NCBI GenBank assembly: GCA_007922305.1
Contig: ML677334.1
Location: 24,101,074 to 24,165,073, forward strand
Reading direction: 5' to 3'
Length of the DNA stretch: 64,000 nt
Source: Dermatemys mawii
Lineage: Eukaryota > Chordata > Testudines > Dermatemydidae
Shown: positions 1 through 12,790 of the stretch, piece by piece
How the letters are laid out: each line of letters begins with the position of its first letter
Numbering within the stretch: position 1 is the first letter of the stretch
Translations under genes and position numbers: made by a program
The notes under the pieces: model-generated
Seen by the model: the letters and a program-made list of their open reading frames with translations, nothing else
The model's database searches: none
Told to the model about the DNA's origin: nothing

Positions 1-23
1 CACTTGTCATCAGTAGGTCTCAA

Positions 24-195
24 AGAGCTTTATAATGGAGGTCAGTATCATTATCCTTATTTTACACATAGGGAAGCTGAGGTACAGAGAGGCAAAGTGA
101 CTCACCCAGCTGGCCAGTGGCAAAGCCAGGAATAGAATCTAGCTCTCCTGAATTGTATGGTCTGTACATTAGGCGAGCAGCTCTCAGTGGTACAA
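24..195 (+). repeat. MIR-type SINE (CORE-SINE) fragment
   Basis: The stretch follows the MIR plan: a tract close to TTATTTTACACATAGGGAAG, then GAGGTACAGAGAGGCAAAGT, then GGCCAGTGGCAAAGCCAGGA and a tail resembling the MIR 3' part. It is diverged, as expected for this ancient amniote-wide SINE. Confidence 0.75.
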
Positions 196-1052
196 TGGTA
201 ATTAGTATCACCATCTGGGATTTAGCATGGCCATGGAGAGTAAAACCCCCACTATTGTGACTCTATGACACTGAGCTTCCCTATCCTGTGACTCCTCTCT
301 TTAATTAATATGTTTGCTTCCATTTTTCAGCTGACTCTCCCTTTCTGTGTTGGTATACTGGAAAGATAGCTTAGAAGATTGAATACCAGCTATTTTCAAA
401 ATCCATACTTTGATATTTTTTGAAACATAGATCTTCTGTTCATTCATCATCCAGACAAAAAGTGAATGAAAATGGATATAAGATAAATGGTTACTTGTCT
501 ATGTGAGGTTCACAGGGTTTTTACATACATCCCTTTATAATAAATCCTAATTTCTCCTTTTTACAATACCATATCCATTTCCTGAGATGCTAAAGGAATG
601 AAGAACACCCTTTAACTCTGTGATGTTATTCTTTGGTGAGCAGCCAGTTTCATGGGAGAGGTACAGTCCACACATCACCTTCCTTCCCCTCTGTGATCCT
701 CATAGACAACAATGGTCAAAATGCATAGAAAATAGCCAATAATCCTAACTTTACCATACAATAACACATGCAGAAAGAATACCTACATTTTCAGATCACA
801 GGCTACATGTGCAGGTCTCCTGAAATTAAGAACAACAGTCAATTAACTTGTAAACTGAGTAAATTTGATGGAGGAGTACTGATTGGGGAATTTCACAGTG
901 TGAGAGAATTAAGTATGGAATCTCAAAAAGTCCTGATAACATCTCTGTTTTTACTGTAACTAGTGCTTTCATACCATGTGAAGTATTTTTCCAGAAACAC
1001 TCATAGCAACAAACAAGTAGATGCATGATCTAACAAAACAGAAAGCATATCT
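196..1052. other. No recognised feature
   Basis: AT-rich sequence of ordinary intergenic appearance. Only short chance reading frames occur, and I see no splice-flanked coding block or terminal repeats. Confidence 0.5.
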
Positions 1053-1750
1053 CAGGGATGGGCAAACTTTTTGGCCCGAGGGCCACTTCTGGGTATGGAA
1101 ATTGTATGGTGGGCCATGAATAATCACAGAATTGGAGGTTGGGGTGCGGGAGGGAGTGAGGGCTCTGGCTGGGGGTACAGATTCTGGGTTGGGGCCAGAA
1201 AGGAGTTCAGGGTGCAGAAGGGGGCTCCAGGCTGGGGTAGGAGGTTGGATGTGGGAGGGGGTGAGGGCTCTGGCTGGAGGTGTGGGCTCTGGGGTGGAGC
1301 CAGGGATGAGGAGTTTAGGGTGCAGGAGGGGGCTCTGTGCTGAGGAAGGAGGTTGGAGGGTGGGAGAGGGTATGGACACTGGGCTGGGGATGTGGGATCC
1401 AGGATGGGCCAGAAATGATGGTTTCAGGGTGTGGGAGGGGGCTCAAGGCTGGGGCAGGGGGTTGGGGCACGGGAGGAGGTCAGGGGTGCAGGCTCCAGGT
1501 GACGCTTACCTCAAGCAGCTCCTGGAAGCAGCAGCATGTCTCCCCTCTGGCTCTTATGTGGAGGTATGGTCAGGCAGCTCTATGCGATGCCCTGTCCACA
1601 GGCACTGCCCCTGCAGCTCCCATTGCCTGCAGTTCCTGGCCAATGGGAGCTGAAGAGCTGGCGCTTGGGATGTGGGCAGCATGCAGAGCCCCCTGACTGC
1701 ACCATGTGTAGAGTGGGCCAACCACCACTCAGTTTCTTTTCCACTGTAGA
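1053..1750 (+). mobile_element. Truncated hAT-type non-autonomous element with G-rich core
   Basis: It begins CAGGGATGGGCAAACTTTTT, then a 'ggcccgagggccac' segment, which is the start of a common reptile hAT miniature family. The interior is a G-rich degenerate array built on 'gtgggagggggtgagggctctggctgg'-like units of about 60 bp. The expected inverted right end is not present, so the element is truncated or rearranged. The open frames here are products of the G-rich repeat. Confidence 0.6.
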
Positions 1751-2129
1751 ATCTTGGTGGCAGTGGCAGCAGGTTTGTATAATTTTTGGTTGTGCCCAGA
1801 ATGGGTCCAAGTCCCCTTCCTTCCCCACCTTGTATGATGATATATATTGAATATGGAAACAACCAAACACTCTTGGATCAATAACCCTCAAAAGCAAAAA
1901 GCTCTAATTCGCTATGGTACTCCAAGCAAGTAAATCTTGATAGCCAAGATTGATGAAAACTCCTCCTACCTTTTAGATTTGCCACATCTTTCTTTTGTAT
2001 AACTTCAGTTTGCAAGCTGGGTGTCAAACTCAGGCCATCACTTTATGAATTACCTTTTTGTTCTTTTTCTCAGGGTAACTTTATTAAGAATTTATCCATT
2101 GTTGATTACTATTACACAAAATTAATGGT

Positions 2130-2760
2130 GTGGGGCTGAGTGGTTTGGAATGTGGGAGGAGGCTCAGGATAGAGCAGAGGGTTGGGGTGCGGGGGCGAGG
2201 GCTGCAGGGTGGGGCCGGGGATGAGGAGTTCACTGTGCAGGAGGGGACTCAGGGCTGGGACAGACGGTCGTGGGGCGGGGGGGCAGGTGAAGGCTCTGGC
2301 TGGGGGTGCAAGCTTTGGGATGGAGCTGGACCGGGGACAAGGAGTTCACATGTTGGGGCACAGCAGGCAGGCTGCCCTGGGGCCAGAGAGGACCCCCCAG
2401 CTCTTTCCCCACCAGCAGCAGCAACCTCCCCCTCTCCCCTGGCAGGACACTCATCAAAGCCCCAGACTGCTGCTCAGGAGGTCCAGATAGGAGAAGTCCC
2501 CTCAGAGTTTCCTGACAGGAATGGGGGAGCAGGAGTCTGCCATGTCGCTGCGCCGCCTCCTCTCCTCCTTCCACAGGCACAGCCATCAGCCTGCCGCTGG
2601 CGCAACTCCCTTAGCCCGCAGCAACCAACAAGAGTGCAGTGCGCAGCTGCAGGGGAAAGCCACCTGCTGCCCAGGGCACAGGTGAGGCAGGGATGCTCGG
2701 AGGAGGTGGGTGGAGGTGGGGCAGTAGAGACACCCAGCCCCGAACTTCGCTGAGGTCAAG
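2130..2760 (+). repeat. Second G-rich hAT-core-like segment
   Basis: This G-rich stretch resembles the interior of the element at 1053-1750, with the same 'gtgcaggagggg' and 'gaggctctggctggggg' units. No terminal repeats are seen. It may be a displaced part of the same element or a second truncated copy. The 207-codon plus frame here has low-complexity composition and is not a gene. Confidence 0.4.
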
Positions 2761-2769
2761 CTTCAGAAG

Positions 2770-4600
2770 TAACCATACTAGACCACGAAGTCTCACAGTG
2801 GTGTGTGGAAGCCACCCTTGTCTTCAAGGAGATCATAGTCAGGAACCTACTCTGGACTGTCCCCTGCTCTCTCTCTCTTTCAGACAGTTTCTTGTTGACC
2901 TGCCAGATTTTGAAGCAGGAGATGATTCTGAGGAGGCCTGGGAAGTTACAGACCCAATATTAGCATGGGGGGAGGGAAGGGCGCAAAAAAAAAATCAGGT
3001 ATCTATAGTCTCGTGACTCAGGATCCAAAGCTGGTCTCATTGATTTGTACATTAAGGAGATTTGGAGCTTAGCTTCCCATTGTTGTGGATCAGATGACTG
3101 GGGACTTTTAAATGGCACATTTTTCAGGGATGTGCTACTCTCCCAAGCAAAACAAACATTTTAAGTGCTTAGGGGATTTTAAAGAAGTCATCCTAATACC
3201 AGAAACAAATAGCTATATCTAGTAAAATTAAACCTATTTCTAATAAAAATTTACAAAATGTCAGTGAGCAATAACTGTACTATTTACAAATTGAAGAAAA
3301 AGCCAGCAGTTTGTTGAACAATGGATAGCAAGCAGCTCCATCTTGAAGCCAGGAGGCAGTGAGAGGAACTGAATGGTAGTTAGTCCGCTGTGCTCTTTTA
3401 TGCCCTCGTACGGGGCACAAATAAACTCAGGTGCATGTGTGGCTGCCACAGACATTGCTGGCTAAGAGACTCTGAATTTATGAGTGTGGTGTGCACTACA
3501 AATGGAATGTGAATATGGACAATCATTCAGAGATTGTTATGGTTGCAAAGTCAAGCTCTTGAAAGTTAGATGCCAGAATTAAGGTTGCCTGTACAATCTT
3601 AATTCAGCCCCCTTGAGTGTATGCATCAGGATATATAGTCTTTAATTACTTGATCACATACTATTCCTCACTCTGCACACAGGATGGCCAGTGCTCATTT
3701 ATTGAGCAGCTATGCAATATTTTGTTTTCTCCTTACTGTTTCATGTGACACTTCATGCCTTATTTACTATATACAGTGATCAAATCCTACTCTGAATTAC
3801 AGAATTGCAACTGCAATTTTCCAGGGGCTAAGAACTTGGTCCAATTTGTGTGGTTTTTCACAAGAACAACAGAAGGCACATGCTTGACCCAAAATGCACC
3901 CTGACAAATGTTATGTCCTTGCATCAAAGCCTGGGGGTGCTAGAGCTTCTCAGTGGAATGTTTTTAAGAATTTTTTTTGTAAACATGGGCAAAACAACAT
4001 ATTTTTCCAGTGTTTTGTTCTCAGAAATGACTGAAATATTTTTGCTGAAACTAAAAAAAAAATTGACAGTTGACAATTGACAGCATGGGAAGTTTCATTC
4101 AGAATGGTTAGTTTGGCAAAGTTATAGGTGTCTGAAACCAAGGTCTTATAATGGAAAGGCAAAGCAACCTTAAGGATAGGTGGTGCTTACCTATAATATG
4201 TGCAATTTAAAAGCTCTCCTACAAAATGTGCAATTTAAAAATGTTCTTTATTCTCTACGTATTCCATGCTCCATATGCCAAAGGCTATTGCTGGATTATT
4301 CTTGCCAGAGATAAAATATTATAAACAAAAAATCTCTCATAAGTTAAAGTTGTAGGAAATTACAGGAGTTTCACAAGTAATAACAACTACTGCTACATTG
4401 CACTTTCATCCAAAGATCCCAAAGCACATTACAATCATTAATTGATTAAATTACTATTGTGACTGCATTATTAACATCTATAGGATATTCTATTTGTTCT
4501 GCTGATAATGGACAAAGCTGCTCAACTGATATTCACCCTGCTCAACCCTAGCTGCAATCCTCCCAAGGTTCCACATTCTTTACATCTCTACTGCAAAAAA
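2770..4600. other. No recognised gene; one weak exon-like block
   Basis: Mostly AT-rich unassigned sequence. At 2885-2998 a block reading DLPDFEAGDDSEEAWEVTDP follows a strong pyrimidine tract and CAG, and ends at CAG/GTATCT. It stands alone next to repeat sequence, and I do not call it a gene. Confidence 0.4.
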
Positions 4601-4977
4601 AGCCCCAGGGCAGCAAGTCTCAGAGTCCAGGTCAAGTGACTGGGACTCACACTACAGGGCTAAAAATAGCAGTGTTGACATTCCTGTTCAGTCTGGCTCT
4701 AAGATCCCCTCCCCCTGTTTCAAAGCCTGGGGTCAGCAGTCAGCCTGAACAGGAATATCTACACTTAGGGTGACCAGATGTCCCGATTGTATAAGGACAG
4801 TCCTGATATTTAGGGCTTTTTCTTATATAGGCATCGATGACCCGCCACTCCCTGTCCCGATTTTTCACATTTGCCCTCTGGTCACCCTATCTACACTGCT
4901 ACTTTTAGCCCCATAGCCAAAGCCCCATGAGCTCAAGTCAATTGACCCAGGTTCTGAGACTTGCTTCCCCAGGGTAT
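4601..4977. mobile_element. Foldback miniature element, split by a nested insertion
   Basis: The left arm (about 4601-4741) reads CAGCAAGTCTCAGAGTCCAG ... GGGCTAAAAATAGCAGTG ... CCTGTTCAG. The right arm, 4748-4977 without 4766-4889 and read in reverse complement, gives the same order: AAGTCTCAGAACCTGGG ... GGGGCTAAAAGTAGCAGTG ... TTCCTGTTCAG. The arms pair as a long imperfect hairpin with almost no loop. The family is not recognised. Confidence 0.65.
4766..4889. mobile_element. 124-bp hAT-type miniature element with 8-bp duplication
   Basis: The ends are perfect inverted repeats, starting TAGGGTGACCAGA and ending TCTGGTCACCCTA. Both sides carry the 8-bp duplication TCTACACT (4758-4765 and 4890-4897). 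It sits inside the right arm of the foldback at 4601-4977, so it inserted later. Confidence 0.85.
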
Positions 4978-4999
4978 TTTTGTTTTCAGTGTAAATGTA

Positions 5000-7530
5000 T
5001 CCTGTGTCCCCCAGGCAAATTTCTGCCCCTCCTTACCTCCAAGCATTAGAATCCAGCTTTCCCCTTATTTGCTAATGGGAAAATCCTGTAGTTGAAAGAC
5101 CAAGAGTTTAGAACCATTTCATTTCTAGGACAGAAATTTTGTATCATGAACAATGTCAGGTTCTGAATTATAGGACTGAACCAAGGGCAAATATTGTGAC
5201 AGATAAGTGCATAAATCTTTAGAGCTACGATCCTGAAATTATCCCTGTTCTTTGTTTTGATTTTTTCTTACCTTTACAAAAATGCTTTACTTCCTGCTCC
5301 ATGTTCTCCCTCCCGCCTTTTCTGGCTTGCTCACACATCCTTATCTAATTTATTCACAAAGCACATTTAAAAAAAATTAAGGGAGGTGATTACTATAAAA
5401 AGACAATATCTGTGGAGCCCTTACCTGTCAGTTTATATGAAGTAGTCATCAAGTCTTAAAAATATGGAAATATCTATAGCTCAGAGCATGAAAATCAACA
5501 TATGTAGTCATCATGTATTTTTTGGAAGATTTACTAAACAAACTCTGTCACTTTTGGCTTGCAATAGAACCCGCTTTCTCTTTTAAGGATCATTGTGCCA
5601 TTTGCTATTAGTGTTAGCAGCATTCTGGATTGCAAAATCTTCAGATTAACATGCTGAATCCTGTCATTTTTCCCACAGGCTGTCTAGCAATAATAATGCA
5701 CTAAAGGATTGTTTCATCCAAGTGGCGGTGTCCAAGTCAAATGCTGGCAACAGGCAGGGAAACCCAAACCTGTTGAGGCAGACTTCTCCTGAGATACAAG
5801 GAATTGAAATGACATCCCTTAAGAGAAGAGGGTGGGGGATATACTATATGTGGGCAGAATAAGTCCATGGGCTGCATCTGTGATGGAAGACTGAGACTGC
5901 AGTCATGATAGTTGGAAGTTTGTGGGCCGTGATGCTGATTCTGGTCAAAGCAGGCCTGGGGCTGTACTGTTTGGAGTAGTGCCTTGTCAGATTAGCCGTA
6001 TGGCTACTGTATTTGATGCTCAACTTGGACAGACAGGCCTGCCAGGCAGAAACTGCTCAGGCAGATGATGTTAGGGAGAACAAATATTATCCACCGCAAG
6101 ACTAAGAAGACAGATGACACCCAGCAGGAACAGCAAGCCAAATCTGCAGAATCCACAATACAGCTGGCTAGCCTTAGGCTACCTGCCTCTTTGAAGTGGA
6201 ATAGACATCACGGACGAGCTGTCAAATTAGATCTTTAGTCTGGAAACGCTGAAAAAGATTAGTTCTTCCAACAGAGAAGGGAAAGTTTAATAGATCAAAC
6301 TCTTCCTAAAGGGGCCAAGGTAATGTGGGAGGGGAAAGGGGAATCCTTAAGATGTAAGAACAATAAAAAATTACTAACCTCCCTGCACAATAAAAGATGA
6401 GCCTGGCTGTGTTCTTCAACAACAGGAATTATTATAGTCACTACCAATATATGAAATAAAAGCAAAGTCAGGAATGTGAGCACAGAAGCAACAAGTAATT
6501 ATTACTGCACAATCAAATTCTCTTTTCTACCTATGATATCCCTATTACCTACCCTAGAGGTGGGACCCACTGGGTTATAAATCCAGTACACAAGACATGA
6601 AGCCTACGTGTGGATCCCAAAACTTTGTTCAGCCAAGAAATACATGATGGCAACTTTATGCTCATTGCTTTTGCAATAAAATTCACTGTAAGCTCAAAGA
6701 AGGGCAAGGAGTATAATTCAGTTTCAATAACTCAAGAATAAAATTAAGATTGCCTAATACATATAAGTGTGCTCAGATGTATGGAGAATATGAAACTTAG
6801 ATCTCCAGTAACAGACAGCAGTAATATGAGCTAAACCTGGGTGGTTAAGAAGACATATTGGTCTTTGGGGGCCAAAGGTAAGCGTACTAATCCTCAAACA
6901 GGCACATCTCCACAACTTCCATATTGTCGATAAAGACCATGAAATATACCTGAGTTTAAAATAAATAAATAAATGATTAAATGGAAAAGTAGAAGGGAAA
7001 ATGAACAGGTATATACATTGTCTCATTTTTAATAGTATCAATAAAATAGCACAATTTTATTGACTTAGTTTATGTACACACATGTATAAGAACAATTTAT
7101 GGCCACAGTAGTGCAAATATAGTTGTGAGAAGGGCATAGCAAGCCCCCTTCTCCCAGTAGCACATCCATGCAGCAGATACCCATAATTCAGCAGCAGGAA
7201 GATGGAAAGTACAGAGGAGAGACAAGATGCTAGTGGCCCCAGAGACCTTTATAGGCAGAGACATAACTTGACCCCTTCGAACTGGGATGGTTGCCCTAGG
7301 TGAAGTCTTTGATGCATCTGTAGATATTCCGATCAATCCTTATCTATGGGTCTACCTCCAACTTTCTCTGGTAGTTCTTTCTGCTAACACTCTTGTGAGT
7401 TACTTGCCTTATTTTTTTTGCAATTTGCAGCTGTGGGGAGCAGACCCTTCCAACAAAGACAAGGGGGAGTGACCCAGTTTCAGCACCTTCTTCCTTACAT
7501 GCTCCTTTTGTGTGTGGTGTTCCTTTCAGA
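5000..7530. other. No recognised feature
   Basis: AT-rich intergenic-looking sequence. I found no conserved reading frame, RNA gene or terminal repeat pair. Confidence 0.45.
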
Positions 7531-7759
7531 GGCCAGGTCTACACGAGGAAATTAGGTTGGTATAGCTTCATCGCTCAGAGATGTGAAAAATCCACACTCC
7601 TGAGTGACGCAGTTAAACCAATCTGATCCCCAATGTAGACACTGCTAGACTGATGGGAGAACTCCCCCACTGACACAGCTACTAGCTCTGGAGAAGTAGA
7701 GTACCTACCTTGATGTCAGAAGCCCTCCCACTGGCACAGGTAGCACCTTCACTACAGTT
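7531..7759 (+). mobile_element. Harbinger-type miniature element, right end missing
   Basis: It starts GGCCAGGTCTACACGAGGAA, matching the GGCCTGGTCTACACT terminus of the elements at 47.5-50.8 kb and 53.5 kb. The interior resembles a common reptile miniature element ('aggttggtatagct', 'actgacacagct'). Similarity fades near 7759 and the right inverted end is not found. Confidence 0.55.
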
Positions 7760-8275
7760 TTTTCGGTAACTTGTTTAAGTGGACTATGGGATGAACCTCT
7801 TTTTAGTTAATCAGAAGACATAACTATGCAAATTAGTTTCTGTGCACTCAACTGGGACATATTGTGGTGGTTGGTGGGACAAATGGAACACAAAGAAAAT
7901 GGAGAATGATGAAGGAACAAAATCATGAATATACTACTACAGTGACAATGCTTGAAATGATGTGCCCCTCTAGTTGCTGCCTCAGTGACTCTAACATCTT
8001 ATTATTTACACACAGCAACTGAGTTCTTCTTAGCTCATGCTTTGGTGCCAAAGGACCCATATATTGATCCCTGTTGATGACCACTGTGTCTGTGTGAATA
8101 TGGTAATGATTGTTATACGATGCTGTTTCCTGAACAAAAAACCTAGACTGGTTTCATAATTATGTGGAGTCCTCCATCCTCTCACACCTCTCCTTCCCAC
8201 TCATCTCCCCAAGTCTCTTCTTTTCTTCCCTACACACATTACATAGTCACTTGTTTAATTTGGTTTGTGCTGTAG

Positions 8276-8364
8276 ATTGGAATGAAGAAACTCCTCACTC
8301 AGTTGTTTCAAGACTCCCAAGAGCAGGATCTGGTCGGACTACCCCTACAAAAATTAAATTACAG
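8276..8364 (+). CDS. Possible coding exon of an unknown plus-strand gene
   Basis: A pyrimidine-rich acceptor (ending GTGCTGTAG) precedes 89 nt open in one frame. The frame reads DWNEETPHSVVSRLPRAGSG and continues to KIKLQ, then CAG and the donor GTAAAG. The composition is protein-like rather than repeat-like. I do not recognise the protein, and no neighbouring exon is clear, so it could be a chance or relic block. Confidence 0.25.
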
Positions 8365-9869
8365 GTAAAGACAAAGGAAGTAAATCTTATATAATTTGTA
8401 TTTCTAATATGCCTATTGGGTATCTGGTTACCAATTTCAGCTTTGTCTGAAAGTGGTGATCATCAGCCTGATTTTGGTCCACTGGGATTCAGAAGTACAG
8501 TAAGTCAAGTCAGCATGATAAATGGAGATTTAAGTCCACACTAACAATGATCACATTTATTCTTCTACTGAATTTTTCAGTTATTGAAAGGTTTTTGTGC
8601 AGTGCTATCACACCATATGGCAGCAACCTTAAATCCCAGGGGCACATACTTAAAAGACTATAACATATCAGGCCTTTGAATAAATTGTATCAAACAATTA
8701 TGCAACAATAATAATAATAAGAAGAAGAAATGATGAGATGCATTAAACAAGAGTGTCACTGTTCATGAAATGCTGTGAAAATAAATTCATCACATCATTA
8801 CGGTCATCATCACAATCATCAGTTTGTGAAGCAACAAAACAAAGTAAAATATCATCACTATTTATTGCACCCTTAAGCGAACAGAAGTTTAAGAAACGGA
8901 AAGGGGAGGGGAAAAAGAAAAACTACAGGACTTTTATTGAGGTTTGGTGAATGTATAATGAACTATTACAAAACAGAAGCAGAAGGACAGGGAGTAACTG
9001 TCTTTAAAGAGAGGAGCATTTATCTGTCTGCCTTCCATACAGAATTATCAGAATGTCAATTTCACAGAGATCATCTACATTAATAAATAAAGATCAGCTG
9101 TACATCATGTGAAGTTTAATTTTATCTTTAAAAATGCACCCCATACACCCTTAAATAGGCCACACTGTATGTTTTCTCAACATTCTCTTATAAGCTCAAC
9201 TGCCTCTAACAATCTATAAACAAACATAGAAAATAAATCAATATGATCTAATTCTATCAGCTTTTTCTTAAGGCAAAAGTACTACTAACCCAACCTTTCT
9301 CACTCCATTCTGAAAAAAATCCTTAATGGAGAATAAAAAAAAAATCAAGTATTTTAACAGTGCTTGTAATGTTGAAGTTAGAATACATGTTGCTTGAGCA
9401 AATGCCTTTCCAGTCATTGAGAATAATGTTCACTTAACTAATTCCCTTCTACTTCCACATTTCGAGGTACATTTTGAAGACAGAGCGACAATATCTTACA
9501 TAATCACCTTTATTTACCGTATTAGTTTTCTGGCAATATTTGTGATATTTTTAACCTTTTCTCTGGTATGATGGTTGAACCTCCTCCATTTCTATTAACT
9601 GAGAGGAACTAAAATGGACAACACATACCTGAAGTATGGGATGGTGGGAGAGTGCTGGATCCTCGTGATGCAGTCAAGATGTTCAAAATGATGTGGAAGC
9701 CTCTTTGGGGATCCAGGGAAATTTGAGAACAAGAGTGGATGGAGATGGAGAAGAGTCACAATTCTGTAGTATGTTCTCCTCCAAATATCTGAATGGGCAT
9801 TAATATTGCTCCAAGCAGCATTAAACTCCTTTGGTTTGTTTTTTTGCAGCTGCTACTAGACAGTCATAG

Positions 9870-10471
9870 GTAAGGCCCTATCAAATTCATGGCTGTGAAA
9901 AACGCATCACAGGTTGTGAAATCTGGTCTTTTGTGTACTTTTACCCTATATTATATACATTTCTTGGGGGAGATCAGTCTTTTCCAATCCAAAAGGGAGT
10001 TTTTGTGGGGGAGGGTCACTAAGTTATTGTAGGAGATTGGAGTATTGCCATCCTTATTTCTGCACTGCCTTCAAAGTTGGGTGGCCAAAGAGCGGCAGCT
10101 GCTGGCCAGGGGCTCGGCTCTGAAGGCAGCACCCTGCCAGCTGCAGCACAGATGTAAGGGTGGCAATACCATACCATCCTTACTTCTGTGCTGCTGGTGG
10201 TGACAGCTCTGCCTTCAGAGCTGGGCTCCCAGCCAGCTACTGCCACTTTCCAGCCACCTAATTCTGAAAGCAGTGCTGCTGTCAGCAGCCACGCAGAAGC
10301 AAGGGTGGCAGTACCGTGACCCCCCACAGAACTGCCTTTTGAGTCAGGTCCCTTACAGTTACAACACTGTGAAACTTCAGATTTAAATATATGAAATCAT
10401 GAAATTTACAATTTTAAAAATCCTATGACCATGAAAGTGATCAAAATGGACTGTGAATTTGGTACGGCTCT
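9870..10471. mobile_element. 602-bp hAT-type element with 8-bp duplication
   Basis: The ends are imperfect inverted repeats (left GTAAGGCCCTATCAAATTCA; right, reverse complement, AGAGCCGTACCAAATTCA). They are flanked by the perfect 8-bp duplication AGTCATAG (9862-9869 and 10472-10479). The GC-rich centre gives a minus-strand frame with no protein features. It is non-autonomous. Confidence 0.85.
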
Positions 10472-10479
10472 AGTCATAG

Positions 10480-12150
10480 GGCAAGGTGGGAGAAGGGGCT
10501 CCAGCTCAAAGTGCAGTGTGGTGGACAGCAGGCTCCAGGCTCTGTAATTTGGAGGGTCAGGTTCTTGTGGAAACCTGGAATCCCAGGGTTAAGGCCTATA
10601 CCCCCATCTCCTTTGCAGTATAAACCCCTGCCACATCTGATGGGAGCATATTAAGGAAAGTCTACATGGCAAAACTTAAGACTTTCCTGGATTGTAACCC
10701 ACAATGTTGATTTTTCTTGCTTTGTTTTTAAAAAGCACTCTACTTTGGCAACACGCTCCCCTGACTGCCCATTTTTCATTCTTATGTCACTGATATTTGC
10801 TCGTATCCCTATATGAATGATAAAGAAAGAATCCCACTTAGCCAAATTGTTTGGGTGACAAATGCATTAGGATAATCAGGAATTAATAGATGTAGATTAT
10901 GGAAGAGAAATGTACTAGGGAGACACTATCAATTCAATAGAAAAAGCAATCTGGTATGTAGACTTTCAGCCAAAGGCAACTATATTATACCTGTTCTATT
11001 TTTATTTACATAAAATCAGAGTTAGGGTCCAATTCTACACTTCTTCAATAGGCAAAAGACACATCCCTGAAAGCAGGAAGAACAATGCCAAATTCCATGT
11101 TCGTGATCCAACCCATAAGGGTGCTAAGTGTTTCCCAATGAAATTGTTGGAATAATTATTTTTCTTAAAAGAGCAAATACAATGTATTTTTCCCTAACTC
11201 CATTCTTGGAGATGGATGAACCATTTTACCTGAAACTTTCAAAAAAAAAAATTAGCCAGAGGCAGACATCCAAACATGGATAATTTCAGCTCAAATGGTT
11301 TGAATTTGGCAAAGCTCTGAGCAATTGAAAACAGGGTCTTATACTAGGAAGTGTTGTGTCATCTTTGTTATAGATGTTGCAACAATGCCACCTATAATTA
11401 ATAATTAGCTTCATCATCCTGTTCTGTGATAAAATCAGCAAGAGAAGGAATTTTCCAAAATCCCCTAAGGACCTCTCAGTTCACCCAATATCATTCTGTA
11501 GGAGTCTACTTCTTCCCACTTCGAAGAGGCCACAGGGGCCCACTGCTGATCCTAGGGGATCCACAGGATGCCAGACATTCACTTGGGACCCTGTTCCTCA
11601 GGCCCAAGGCCTTCCCTAGCTTTTCTGGGGCCCTATGAGGCCTCGGGCAGGGGGAGGGGAAAAGGGGAGGAGGGGGCTGGCTTAGGGAACAGGGGGAAAC
11701 CACCCCACAGCACTCACCGGTGGTGCCAGATCGCTGCACTTCCCCCTGCTAGTGAGTGCAGGCCCAGCTCTGCTGCAGTCCTCAGGGGCAAGAAGAGGCT
11801 GAGCTAGGGCAGTGGCCATGGGGAAGAGGCAGGGCAGGGGCTGGAGCAGCACACAGCTGCACAGGCCATCCTGGTGCCCTATGCAGCTGCGTACTTTGCA
11901 TATGGGTAAGGATGGCCCTGCTCAGGCCTCCCCTCATCCTGCATTCATGGTAGTTTTGCTCCACTGGGGATTGCACCAGGGAGACTCTTGACTACACCTG
12001 GTCTCAAATTCCTTAGGAAGGTGTCTGTTAGAAGATGTGTAGAAAACATAATAGTGTGTGTGATGCTACACTGAGAGACAAGGTGCCAGCTCATGCAAAG
12101 GCCCCCCAAGTCTCAAGTGCACACTGACATACATAGCCGGATCCAGTCTG
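10480..12150. other. Unassigned, with a GC-rich block at 11500-11960
   Basis: Most is AT-rich. The block at about 11500-11960 is GC-rich and gives overlapping frames on both strands with low-complexity products, as in the cores of non-autonomous elements nearby. No terminal repeats or duplications were found around it. Confidence 0.4.
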
Positions 12151-12636
12151 ACTCACATATGTTAGTATTGTTAAACTAGGTATTAAGAGTTTTATAAATG
12201 CATTTAGACTTTATGGAACGCTTGTAAATTGATGCATACATTAATCTCACTTATAATATATGTAGCCCATGTTACTCGGTAATATGTGTTTGCTCTGTAA
12301 CTGTAAATCACCAGTCAGGAGAGAAGCATTACCAAGTGTGAAATACTAGTTTGCCATAAGTTTTTCTCCCCTGCCCAACAAAAGAAGGCCCATCAACACC
12401 AGATAAACCATTGTGGGACAGAAGACAAAAGATTGTTGATTGTTTCTCCTCCACTTCCACCTCCCTCATGAAGAAGAGAGGTGCAACTGAATTCCTCCCA
12501 ACAGCTGAACTTGCATCTTGAAGCTGAAGGGAGGAAGGAATAAAAGGCCTTAAAATAAATATAATAAAAAGAATAAAAGCAACTGTCTTTGTGCTGCTTG
12601 GATTCTGGGATGCAAGGATTACTAAGCATAAGCAAA

Positions 12637-12790
12637 AAGAACGAGGAGTACTTGTGGCACCTTAGAGACTAACGAATTTATTTGGGCATAAGCTTTCGGG
12701 GGCTAGAACCTACTTCATCAGATGCTTAGAGTGGAACATACAGTGGGAAGTGTACACACACAATGAATATGAAAAGGTAGAGGTTACCAT
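12637..12790 (-). mobile_element. Old Penelope-like 3' terminal fragment
   Basis: On the minus strand this diverged copy follows the terminal repeat of the intact element at 55692-58394: 'gatgaagtaggttctagcccccgaaagctta', then 'gttagtctctaaggtgccacaag'. It retains the hammerhead-like core and carries many substitutions. Confidence 0.7.
12684..12721 (-). ncRNA. Hammerhead-ribozyme-like core, degenerate
   Basis: On the minus strand CTGATGA (12721-12715) matches the CUGANGA core exactly. An imperfect stem-loop follows, then GAAA (12697-12694) and a short GC-closed hairpin. Stem II pairing is damaged and the base before the cleavage position is altered, so activity is unlikely. Confidence 0.5.

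Noticed and set aside
1071..1696. Overlapping plus-strand frames of 90-173 codons
   Set aside because: Gly/Trp-rich products of a G-rich repeat inside a non-autonomous element.
2885..2998. Exon-like block reading DLPDFEAGDDSEEAWEVTDP
   Set aside because: It has a good acceptor but sits beside repeat-derived sequence and lacks any neighbouring exon; chance cannot be excluded.
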